In this document: in pieces, positions 1-6,488 of the stretch
Numbering within the stretch: the first letter of the stretch is position 1
Layout of the letters: each line of letters begins with the position of its first letter
Assembly: GCA_016744655.1 (NCBI GenBank)
Contig: JADGDY010000003.1
Span: forward strand, 1-64,000
DNA: 64,000 bases
DNA from: Bacteroidales bacterium
GTDB taxonomy: Bacteria; Bacteroidota; Bacteroidia; Bacteroidales; UBA12170
Direction of reading: 5' to 3'
Notes under the pieces: model-generated
The model's input: the letters and a program-made list of their open reading frames with translations, nothing else
What the model was told of the DNA's origin: nothing
Databases searched by the model: none
Position numbers and translations under genes: made by a program

Positions 1-25
1 TAACGATAACGAATCTTAAAATATA

Positions 26-60
26 AGCGGTTCCATCTACGAAATGGAGCTGCTTTTTTT
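26..60 (+). terminator. Rho-independent terminator of a gene left of the window
   Basis: An 11-bp stem (26-36 with 44-54, two G-U pairs) with a 7-base loop is followed by a run of seven T. It reads on the plus strand, so it would end a transcript entering from outside the window. Confidence 0.7.
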
Positions 61-92
61 ATATCTTACAACAAAGGATATGATTAATACTA

Positions 93-326
93 TTATTTGT
101 TTTCTAAATATTCATCTATAGCTCTTTGGGTTATTCTGCCATCCTTGGTAGTTTTAAGCAGCCCCTTTTCAATTAAGCTTTTTATTTTCCTGTAGGTAGT
201 ATTCATTTGCTTAGCTACCTGGTTAATATAATAGACTGTGTTTGGATGTATTCTCTCTTTATCATACTCTCGTAAAGCATCCTTAATAGTTTCTTTTAAA
301 ATCTCTGTTGCAATATTTTGTCCCAT
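93..326 (-). CDS. Small excisionase/MerR-like helix-turn-helix protein
   Basis: The 77-residue protein has a charged helical N-terminus. Residues about 31-76 form a winged-HTH pattern typical of excisionase and MerR-like proteins: a helix ending in VAKQMNTTYRKI, then KSLIEKGLL, a short wing, and a closing AIDEYLENK helix. Such proteins bind DNA as transcription regulators or as recombination directionality factors. It diverges from the XRE gene at 482 and lies about 3.7 kb from the tyrosine integrase of the same island, so an excisionase role is possible but unproven. A fitting promoter lies at 379-409. The function is inferred from the fold only. Confidence 0.7.
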   Translation of the reverse strand: MGQNIATEILKETIKDALREYDKERIHPNTVYYINQVAKQMNTTYRKIKSLIEKGLLKTTKDGRITQRAIDEYLENK

Positions 327-378
327 GACCTCAGTTTTTTAATTGTTTTATTGTTAAGTTTGTAAAAATAAACAGGTT

Positions 379-409
379 CAAAATTAGCAATATTTCTTTC
401 GCGACGCAA
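379..409 (-). promoter_or_regulatory. Bacteroidetes-type promoter of the small HTH gene
   Basis: On the minus strand a TTG (407-409) is followed after 20 bases by TAATTTTG (379-386), matching TTTG-N19-TAnnTTTG. Transcription would start near 372, about 45 bases before the start codon at 326. Confidence 0.5.
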
Positions 410-465
410 GCGTTTTCTTGCTCTACGAGAAAGTTTCATCGTTCTTATTTTGATAATTATTTATA

Positions 466-473
466 TAATTTTG
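466..473 (+). promoter_or_regulatory. Possible -7 box of the XRE-type regulator gene
   Basis: TAATTTTG matches the TAnnTTTG -7 consensus. No good -33 TTTG lies at the right distance, and the leader before the ATG at 482 would be only a few bases, so this is weak. Confidence 0.3.
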
Positions 474-481
474 ATTTACAG

Positions 482-1207
482 ATGATTAAAACGGGTGAAG
501 TAATAAAAAATATTTTAAAAAAAAGAGGGCTAACCATTAAATATTTAGCTGAACAAACTGGTTATACCAGGCAAGGTTTATCATTCGCATTAAATAATGG
601 TGATTTAAAAGTATCAAGTCTAGAAAAATTCGCGGATGTATTAGAGGTAGATATTTGTGAGTTTTTTGAGACACCAGAAAGGAATAAGTTCGAAAAAGAA
701 GTTGAATATTTTATTACGAACTCTAACCCTTTATATTTTGAAAAATCAAAAATAGAACCAACAAAGGAAGAATTCCCATTTACTATAAAGGATAAATTCT
801 TTATCACATCACTTAATAATATATATATTGATTTCACATTAGCAGAGCCTATTGAATACTTGAACAAAAGGTACAGAAAAGACATTAAACTAATCACAAT
901 AAAACGAATGGAGAAAAACTTTCCTATGTACTTATTTTACTCTTCTAAAAACAAAATAGAATACATTAATGTTAATAGGAAACCTTTATTCTCTAAAGTA
1001 CTAAAACACTTATTTCCAAGAATAAAGGATGATGAAATTGAACGAATACAACTATCAGCATCTGCTAGAGAAGTTGCCTTTTTAAATTTTTTAGAGAAGA
1101 GTGCATTTGTTAATTGGTACAAAAAGACATATAAGGTTGATAATAGCTCTGTGAATCGTTTTTTGTTAAATATTGCTAGGGATTTTCCTATAGATTTTAG
1201 TGCTTAA
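482..1207 (+). CDS. XRE-family helix-turn-helix regulator with unknown C-terminal domain
   Basis: The 241-residue protein begins with an XRE/Cro-type HTH at residues about 5-62 (pattern KRGLTIKYLAEQTGYTRQGL, then SLEKFADVLEV), ending in the CEFFE tail common to Bacteroidetes regulators. Residues about 75-241 are mixed alpha/beta, rich in Lys, Phe and Tyr, with no domain I recognise. The gene heads a same-strand series with the DUF2971 gene (53 bases downstream), the split ATPase and the nuclease-like gene. It is therefore a candidate regulator of that module. The C-terminal half could be a sensor. Confidence 0.75.
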   Translation: MIKTGEVIKNILKKRGLTIKYLAEQTGYTRQGLSFALNNGDLKVSSLEKFADVLEVDICEFFETPERNKFEKEVEYFITNSNPLYFEKSKIEPTKEEFPFTIKDKFFITSLNNIYIDFTLAEPIEYLNKRYRKDIKLITIKRMEKNFPMYLFYSSKNKIEYINVNRKPLFSKVLKHLFPRIKDDEIERIQLSASAREVAFLNFLEKSAFVNWYKKTYKVDNSSVNRFLLNIARDFPIDFSA

Positions 1208-1260
1208 AAAAAACTACGAACATGAAAAATCACCATTAGTTCTACAACAAAATCACCCCA

Positions 1261-1995
1261 ATGTATAAAGAAAATCACCTGTTTCACACTCCAGAAAACG
1301 ACACGGTTGTATGGAGATATATTGATTTCACGAAGTTTGTTGATTTAATAACAAGCAGTAATTTATTTTTTTGTCGTTCAGATAAATTTGATGACCCATA
1401 CGAAGGAATGTTTCTATTAAAGGATTACGATGAGACAAAGAATATGCTTCAAGGTCAAGAATTAACTAAAAAATTTTACTTTCTTAATTGCTGGCATATA
1501 AATAATAATCAGTCAGACGCTATGTGGAAAATTTTTCTAGATACCAAAAATGGAATTGCAATAAAAACTACTGTTGGGAAAATCATTAAAAGTCTGGAGA
1601 AATCAAAAGACAATATTTATATAAGCAAAATATACTATCGAGATTATAATAAAAGTACATTTACTGAATTAATGTTTGAACCTCAAAATAATAGGGCCAC
1701 TGGGCGAGGTGGTAGCGTAAGTCAATTTAATTATAAACGAATAAGCTTTGAACACGAAAAAGAATTACGATTATTCTACATAGATATGCCAATTCCTCAT
1801 GCAATAAAAAATGGTATTCAAAGAGAACCCTTGGATAAAAAGCTTATAAAAGCCGATATTAATGAATTAATTGGTGAGATAGTTATTGCTCCTTTCGCAG
1901 ACGCATGGTTTCAAGAAATGGTCAAAAAACTTTTATGCAAGTTAAAATTAAACTTTAAAATAACACATTCTGGTTTGTACGAACTAAAAGATTAA
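1261..1995 (+). CDS. DUF2971 family protein
   Basis: The 244-residue protein shows the DUF2971 pattern: an N-terminal WRY segment followed by SSNLFFCRSDKFDDPYEG (Asp-Pro-Tyr-Glu-Gly hallmark), a central CW...SDAMWKIF segment, and FEHEKELRLFY (E-x-E-x-R hallmark) at about residues 160-170. The biochemical role of DUF2971 is unknown. It stands 12 bases before the ATPase gene and is probably cotranscribed with it. Members are often found in accessory and mobile regions, which fits this island. No signal peptide or membrane segment is visible. Confidence 0.8.
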   Translation: MYKENHLFHTPENDTVVWRYIDFTKFVDLITSSNLFFCRSDKFDDPYEGMFLLKDYDETKNMLQGQELTKKFYFLNCWHINNNQSDAMWKIFLDTKNGIAIKTTVGKIIKSLEKSKDNIYISKIYYRDYNKSTFTELMFEPQNNRATGRGGSVSQFNYKRISFEHEKELRLFYIDMPIPHAIKNGIQREPLDKKLIKADINELIGEIVIAPFADAWFQEMVKKLLCKLKLNFKITHSGLYELKD

Positions 1996-2007
1996 TACCT
2001 TTGAATA

Positions 2008-2919
2008 ATGAGAATAGAGATAAAAAACTTCGGTCCAATTAGTAATATGTCCTTTGATCTTAAGAAGGATCTACATCTTATTTATGGAGAAAATGCAATT
2101 GGAAAATCATATGGTGCCTATTGTGTTTATTGCTTATTAAAAAATTTCAAAAATATAAATTATGATAATAGCAGTTTTTTTTATCTAGGTCGCTCCCAAG
2201 CATCTAGGGATATAGAACATATTGTAAAAAATGTTCTGAAAAAAATAAAAACATCCAATAAAAATGAATTTATTAATTTAAATTCCGTTGTTGAAGAGTT
2301 TATTATTACCCAATTATCATTAAGCATTTTACCAGGGATAATAAACTCTTTCCAAAATACATTTTCATCTTTAAGTAATTTAAAGAATAGATATTCCGAT
2401 GAATATTACAATTTGACATTCCACCTTGATAATAGCCAAATGATCATAGGATCTGACGAATATGGCAAAGCGATCATCACTAGTTTTACACTAAATAATG
2501 CTATACAAGGAATATTAAAGGATACAAAAACCACTAAATTTTCTATTTATACTAATCATAAAAAAACCTTTGGAGTAGCAAATGAAAAACATTTCACTTT
2601 AGAATTAGCAAAATACATTGTAGGTGAAATTGCATTTACTATTAAACAACTTCAAGATAATATTAATGAGATATACTTTTTGCCCGCATCAAGATCTGGT
2701 CTTTATCAAGCACTGAATGCTTTTACCCCTATCATGGCAGAAATGACTCAAAACAGATTCTTTATTCAAAATAGAAATATCGAGCTACCTTCATTACCGG
2801 AACCATTAGCTGACTACTTTATCGATTTATCCACCTTAAAAACTAGTCATTTAAATAAAGAGTTTGATAATATCATAAGTACAATTGAGAACGACATTCT
2901 GCATGGCAAAGTTGTATGA
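2008..2919 (+). CDS. AAA-type ATPase, N-terminal part (split by frameshift)
   Basis: The frame gives 303 residues. The start MRIEIKNFGPI is the usual opening beta-strand of ABC/SMC-like AAA ATPases, and the Walker A GENAIGKS lies at about residues 28-35. The Walker B, D-loop and switch His are missing from this frame but occur in the next frame (2885-3466). Near 2885-2919 the frame runs ...HGKVV then hits TGA, while the other frame continues with YDDDAKKIIY, as expected for the same protein. A +1 insertion or loss of two bases (for example one TA of TATA near 2915) would explain it. Either the gene is broken, or a sequencing error is present. Programmed frameshifting is less likely because no slippery motif is evident. 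Confidence 0.75.
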   Translation: MRIEIKNFGPISNMSFDLKKDLHLIYGENAIGKSYGAYCVYCLLKNFKNINYDNSSFFYLGRSQASRDIEHIVKNVLKKIKTSNKNEFINLNSVVEEFIITQLSLSILPGIINSFQNTFSSLSNLKNRYSDEYYNLTFHLDNSQMIIGSDEYGKAIITSFTLNNAIQGILKDTKTTKFSIYTNHKKTFGVANEKHFTLELAKYIVGEIAFTIKQLQDNINEIYFLPASRSGLYQALNAFTPIMAEMTQNRFFIQNRNIELPSLPEPLADYFIDLSTLKTSHLNKEFDNIISTIENDILHGKVV

Positions 2920-3466
2920 TGATGATGCAAAAAAAATCATATACATCCCACACAACCTCAATCTAAGGCTAGATCTCTCAGAAGCTTCATCAATGGTTTC
3001 TGAACTATCACCAATAGTCATCTTCTTACGTCACATAATCAGCAACAAATATCAATCATCTAGAAGAAGTACTTATAACTCACCTTTTACTGTTGGTTTC
3101 TTTCCGAGAAAAAAAGAGAGAACAAACTTTAATAGTATATTATTTATTGAAGAACCTGAAGCACATCTACATCCGGAAATTCAGGTTAAGATCATGTCTG
3201 TTTTTACAAAACTGATCAAATTTGGAATTAAAATCATTATGACTTCGCATAGTAATTACATGCTGAACAAACTCAATAATTTAATTCTTGACAAAGAAAT
3301 GGACAGCTCAAAAATAGAAGTATACCATTTAATTCGAACCCCTCAGGGTTGCGTTGTTAACCAAGATATGTCAATCTCAAATGAAGGTATTTATGATGAC
3401 AATTTCACAAATATTACGAGAAAACTTTATGATGAACGAATGAATATACTAGAGAAGGATGAGTAA
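2885..3466 (+). CDS. AAA-type ATPase, C-terminal part (split by frameshift)
   Basis: This frame holds the second half of the ATPase begun at 2008. It contains the signature-like SSMVSELSPIV segment, the Walker B ILFIEEPEAHLHPE, and the switch region IIMTSHSNYML. These features are typical of OLD/RecF-like AAA_15/AAA_21 ATPases found in PARIS-, Septu- and Gabija-like defence modules. The nominal start at 2885 is TTG, and an ATG lies at 2903. Neither has a convincing leader, so independent translation is doubtful. The stop overlaps the start of the next gene (3459), indicating translational coupling. Confidence 0.75.
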   Translation: MRTTFCMAKLYDDDAKKIIYIPHNLNLRLDLSEASSMVSELSPIVIFLRHIISNKYQSSRRSTYNSPFTVGFFPRKKERTNFNSILFIEEPEAHLHPEIQVKIMSVFTKLIKFGIKIIMTSHSNYMLNKLNNLILDKEMDSSKIEVYHLIRTPQGCVVNQDMSISNEGIYDDNFTNITRKLYDERMNILEKDE

Positions 3467-3974
3467 TAATATTAACCGGATTAAAAATGATCCTATCCTA
3501 TCACATTTCATTTGTGATAATTGTTCAGAAAATGACATTAGTGTCACATTCGATCAAAGAATAAATAAAGAAGAATATGTAATTATTAAAGTTGATGATT
3601 ACTATAATAGTCTCAATCGGGAACGCCCCCCCCCATCACCAGATTGTCTAATAGTATTAAAATGCAATGATATTGAATATTCATTATCAATTGTCGAATT
3701 GAAAGCTATAAAAAACTCTCAAGGATTCACATTTGACAACATGATTGGTAAATTCGAAACTTGTGTGTATGACTTTATAGAACACAAATTCTCAGAACTA
3801 TTGTTCATAGATTACAAAAGAATAAAGCTTTTTTTTGTAAGTGACATAGAGATCTATCGCAGAGATATTGGACTAAAAATGGAACTTCTGATGAATACTC
3901 GAATTAGATATGGAAATAAATCATTAATGATTACTCCTTACAAACCTACCCCAACTATTAAAAGATGCTATTAA
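3459..3974 (+). CDS. Small PD-(D/E)XK nuclease-like protein coupled to the ATPase
   Basis: The 171-residue protein overlaps the ATPase reading frame by 8 bases. Residues about 55-80 contain PDCLIVL, a spacer, then SIVELKAIK. This Asp ... Glu-x-Lys arrangement on adjacent strands is the core of PD-(D/E)XK nucleases. A following KFET...DFIEHKF segment may be the helix after the core. A pair Cys-x-x-Cys (CDNC) lies near residue 20. The ATPase-plus-small-nuclease arrangement suggests a two-component anti-phage effector, but no named system can be assigned. A C9 homopolymer at 3626-3634 lies just upstream of the putative catalytic motif. The last residues may be altered, since the end is abrupt. 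Confidence 0.6.
   Translation: MSNNINRIKNDPILSHFICDNCSENDISVTFDQRINKEEYVIIKVDDYYNSLNRERPPPSPDCLIVLKCNDIEYSLSIVELKAIKNSQGFTFDNMIGKFETCVYDFIEHKFSELLFIDYKRIKLFFVSDIEIYRRDIGLKMELLMNTRIRYGNKSLMITPYKPTPTIKRCY
3626..3634 (+). repeat. C9 homopolymer inside the nuclease-like gene
   Basis: Nine consecutive C in an otherwise AT-rich gene encode part of a Pro-Pro-Pro stretch. A change of one base would shift frame before the Glu-x-Lys motif. Confidence 0.9.
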
Positions 3975-4019
3975 TTCCCTGTACTCGAATCAATAAAAAA
4001 TTAGTTTTGATAATTAATA

Positions 4020-5219
4020 TCATACCCATTCCTTAAAAGAATCCTTCAAGGAGTCAACATTACTACCCTGAGCCATATTGATATAAATTTGCGCGGTCTC
4101 GGTTTTATTAATTCCCATAAATCGCATCACTGTAAAAACGTTTCCTGTTTCTTTGGCTAGATTGGTTCCAAAAGTATGCCTGGCTAAATGGCTAACAAAA
4201 TGTTTTCCTTCAATTCCACTCTTAGCCTGGATAGATTTTAATATTCTATTATAATTGGGGTCAGATGAATAATCAAATACCAAACTATCTGTTTTATCTT
4301 CGCTTTCTAGAGCTTCTAAAACGAGTTTCTCAGCTCTACCACCAAACAATGAATAAAGCGGTAAATAAACCTCCTTATCTACTTTATACATGCGATGCAG
4401 ATAAATAGACCATCCCTCCTCTTCTTTCCTGAAATGGGATTTTCTAAGCTGCCTTAAATCTGATATTCTTAATCCGGTGTAACAACCAAACAAGAACTTT
4501 TTAAGATGTGGTACATAATGTGGTTCAATGGTATCAATCAATCTTTCCAAAATATCTAGTTCGGCCCTGGATAAATAGTCCTTTTTGGTTCTTTCGCTTA
4601 CACGCTTTAAATTCTCATAAGGATTCTTTTCAATTAAACCTTCTTTCCTGGCTATATTTAAAGCTGCTTTTAAATGTTTCTCCAATGAATCAATATAGTT
4701 TTTCCTTAATGGTGCTTTTACTTCTTTCGATTTCTGTATTTTTTGCTCAAACAAGAAGCTTCTAAACTTAGATACAAATGCATAATCAATTTCATAAAGA
4801 TTCAGCCCAGGGGCGAAAACCTTCAACCACTTTAACAGGTTCTTTTTATTATGCCTGGTACTGTCTTCCAAAGCCAAATTATCAAGCACCCTCTTTTGAT
4901 AAAAATCATAGAAGTTGAAAATATCTGTGAGTCTTTTGGTTTTCAAAAAGGCCTCGATACTCTTTTTATCATATTTCTGATTTTGGCTTTCCATGTGAAC
5001 ACAATACTCTGTAATTTCCTTAATGGCCTCATCCATTAAAAAACCATCTCTTATATCTTTTGGCCGGTTCTTTTTCTCATCCCAAACCAATGTAGAAAGA
5101 CCACATCGAATATAATTTCGAATCATGCTCTTTTTATAAACATTAAGCTCAATTGGTTTTAAAGATTTCTTGGTTTTATGGCGATCAAATACTGGAGTAA
5201 TATTTACAGGACTTTCCAT
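4020..5219 (-). CDS. Tyrosine site-specific recombinase (integrase)
   Basis: The 399-residue protein has the Bacteroidetes phage-integrase layout: an N-terminal arm/SAM-like DNA-binding region (roughly 1-200) and a C-terminal catalytic domain. The catalytic domain has TGLRISDLRQL (first Arg), HLARHTFGTNLA (His-x-x-Arg) and a closing segment where ETAQIYINMA supplies the nucleophilic Tyr. It catalyses integration/excision of the island by strand exchange. The gene starts 161 bases from the 3' end of tRNA-Arg(CCT), a classic integrase-next-to-attachment-site layout with the island to the left. Three CGGTGT repeats precede the start codon. The far attachment site is not in the window. Confidence 0.9.
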   Translation of the reverse strand: MESPVNITPVFDRHKTKKSLKPIELNVYKKSMIRNYIRCGLSTLVWDEKKNRPKDIRDGFLMDEAIKEITEYCVHMESQNQKYDKKSIEAFLKTKRLTDIFNFYDFYQKRVLDNLALEDSTRHNKKNLLKWLKVFAPGLNLYEIDYAFVSKFRSFLFEQKIQKSKEVKAPLRKNYIDSLEKHLKAALNIARKEGLIEKNPYENLKRVSERTKKDYLSRAELDILERLIDTIEPHYVPHLKKFLFGCYTGLRISDLRQLRKSHFRKEEEGWSIYLHRMYKVDKEVYLPLYSLFGGRAEKLVLEALESEDKTDSLVFDYSSDPNYNRILKSIQAKSGIEGKHFVSHLARHTFGTNLAKETGNVFTVMRFMGINKTETAQIYINMAQGSNVDSLKDSFKEWV

Positions 5220-5232
5220 GATTTTGCATTTT

Positions 5233-5269
5233 CGGTGTAAATTGAAATTTTCGGTGTGAAAAACGGTGT
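5233..5269. repeat. Three CGGTGT direct repeats before the integrase start
   Basis: CGGTGT occurs at 5233-5238, 5252-5257 and 5264-5269, the first two within a shared TTTTCGGTGTRAA context. The position just upstream of the integrase start suggests arm-type integrase binding sites or an operator. This is inference. Confidence 0.55.
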
Positions 5270-5374
5270 AAAATTACAATGAAAATGGAAATAATGGGAT
5301 TTTTTTGTTTGCTAAAATTTTCGTATCTTACTGATTGTCAATAATATCAACTTTTGGAATGTTATTGTTTTAGG

Positions 5375-5382
5375 CAAAAGTA
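5375..5382 (-). promoter_or_regulatory. Candidate integrase -7 box overlapping the tRNA-Arg 3' end
   Basis: On the minus strand TACTTTTG matches TAnnTTTG and overlaps the last bases of tRNA-Arg(CCT). It would give the integrase a leader of roughly 150 bases. No clear -33 TTTG lies upstream, where the tRNA T-arm sits. Confidence 0.35.
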
Positions 5383-5452
5383 CCCCCAACAAGACTCGAA
5401 CTTGTATCTAGTGTTTAGGAAACACTTGTTCTATCCCTTGAACTATGGGGGC
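5381..5452 (-). tRNA. tRNA-Arg (anticodon CCT)
   Basis: The complement folds as a full cloverleaf of 72 bases. The acceptor is GCCCCCA with TGGGGGT, the D arm is GTTC/GAAC, and the anticodon stem AGTGT/ACACT carries loop TTCCTAA (anticodon CCT). The T arm has loop TTCGAGT and the discriminator is A. CCA is not encoded. Its 3' end is the likely attachment site of the adjacent island. Confidence 0.95.
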
Positions 5453-5510
5453 ATATCTATTATAATATTCCTATGTTTCTGTTCTAAATAGAAACAACCA
5501 GAAACAAAAA

Positions 5511-5538
5511 AAGGCTTATCAAATGATAAACCTTTTTT
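5511..5538 (-). terminator. Terminator between tRNA-Asn and tRNA-Arg
   Basis: A stem with one mismatch (5513-5520 with 5525-5532, loop AAAT) is flanked by an A run and a T run, so it can act on both strands. On the minus strand it follows tRNA-Asn, separating it from tRNA-Arg. Confidence 0.7.
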
Positions 5539-5539
5539 G

Positions 5540-5613
5540 CTCCTCTTCTTGGACTCGAACCAAGGACCCTCTGATTAACAGTCAGATGCTCTAACCAGCT
5601 GAGCTAAAGAGGA
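5540..5613 (-). tRNA. tRNA-Asn (anticodon GTT)
   Basis: The complement folds as a 74-base cloverleaf. The acceptor is TCCTCTT with AAGAGGA, the D arm contains AGCTGGTTAGA, and the anticodon stem TCTGA/TCAGA carries loop CTGTTAA (anticodon GTT). The T loop is TTCGAGT and the discriminator is G. CCA is not encoded. Confidence 0.96.
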
Positions 5614-5674
5614 ATATATCTTAAAGTTTTTTATTGAACTTTACTTTCTTAGCGTTTGACCTTAAAAGCGATTG

Positions 5675-5705
5675 CAAATTTACAAGCATTTTTTTAACCT
5701 GCAAA
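5675..5705 (-). promoter_or_regulatory. Promoter of tRNA-Asn
   Basis: On the minus strand TTTG (5702-5705) and TAAATTTG (5675-5682) are separated by exactly 19 bases, a perfect fit to the Bacteroidetes promoter. The start would be near 5667, giving about 55 bases of leader before the tRNA. Confidence 0.75.
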
Positions 5706-5993
5706 CTTTTTCTGTTTTTTTTTACTTTTCTACAAACACCCGTAATCACTTATTTTTCAGAATGCTTTATCACAATTCCATAATATTAACTGAAATTATT
5801 TTTTCAAGAGCGTCATTTTTTTCGTCATATTTTTGAAAAACTGGCCCATTTATACACATTTCATCATCATTATCATTATAAAAAATCAATACCTAAAATC
5901 AATCAGATTCATTAAATTGAAATCCAATGAAACAAATTAACAAGAATTAATTCTTAGTCAGTATTATATGTTATTTTGTTTTATTCTTTTCTT

Positions 5994-6001
5994 TACTTTT
6001 G
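5994..6001 (+). promoter_or_regulatory. -7 box of dut
   Basis: TACTTTTG matches TAnnTTTG. A TTTG at 5975-5978 is 15 bases upstream, shorter than usual. Initiation near 6008 lies downstream of the longer possible reading-frame start at 5968 and supports translation from ATG 6034. Confidence 0.5.
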
Positions 6002-6033
6002 TGCCTCAATATTATAATGGAATTTATTTTTTT

Positions 6034-6468
6034 ATGAAGATAAAAATCGTAAACAAATCAAAGCATCAACTTCCTGGATACGAAACTATTGCATCTGCAG
6101 GAATGGATTTAAGAGCCGAATTAGAATCCCCACTACATATTCAACCTTTAGGTAGAACATTAATCCCTACAGGCCTTTTCATGGAACTCCCGGTCGGTTA
6201 TGAAGCCCAAGTAAGACCAAGATCTGGATTGGCCTACAAAAAAGGAGTTGGTGTGGTAAATAGTCCCGGAACCATAGATGCAGACTACAGAGGAGAAATA
6301 AAAGTTATTATTATCAACCTTTCCGAAACCGAACTTATTATTGAGGATGGTGAAAGAATAGCCCAAATGGTTATAGCAAAGCACGAGAGAGCAGATTGGG
6401 AATTAGTTGATTCCTTATCAGAAACCGACAGAGGTGCTGGCGGATTCGGTTCAACTGGAAAGAAATAA
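6034..6468 (+). CDS. dut: dUTP diphosphatase
   Basis: The 144-residue enzyme hydrolyses dUTP to dUMP and PPi, limiting uracil in DNA and feeding dTMP synthesis. The trimeric dUTPase motifs are all present: AGMDLRA (motif 1), RPRSGLAYK (motif 2), [12 protein letters not shown] (motif 3, with the catalytic Asp), ERIAQMVI (motif 4) and the C-terminal arm [11 protein letters not shown] (motif 5). The frame is open to a TTG-like start at 5968, but I place the start at ATG 6034 because family members begin MKIKIVNKS and a -7 box at 5994-6001 would initiate after 5968. The TPR gene follows after 20 bases. Confidence 0.96.
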   Translation: MKIKIVNKSKHQLPGYETIASAGMDLRAELESPLHIQPLGRTLIPTGLFMELPVGYEAQVRPRSGLAYKKGVGVVNSPGTIDADYRGEIKVIIINLSETELIIEDGERIAQMVIAKHERADWELVDSLSETDRGAGGFGSTGKK

Positions 6469-6488
6469 ATCACAGAGAAAAAAAAGAA

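Larger units (their letters stand above)
5614..6033. other. Intergenic region between tRNA-Asn and dut
   Basis: About 420 bases without a supported gene. It contains the tRNA-Asn promoter (5675-5705) and the dut -7 box (5994-6001). The rest is AT-rich and shows nothing else I can support. Confidence 0.6.

Noticed and set aside
2909-2936. Programmed ribosomal frameshift in the ATPase gene
   Set aside because: The A8 run at 2929-2936 lies after the stop that must be avoided, and the bases before TGA are not a known slippery sequence. A mutation or read error is simpler.
5968-6033. Upstream extension of dut from 5968
   Set aside because: The 22 added residues are hydrophobic and not part of dUTPases, and the likely transcript start (near 6008) lies downstream of that codon.
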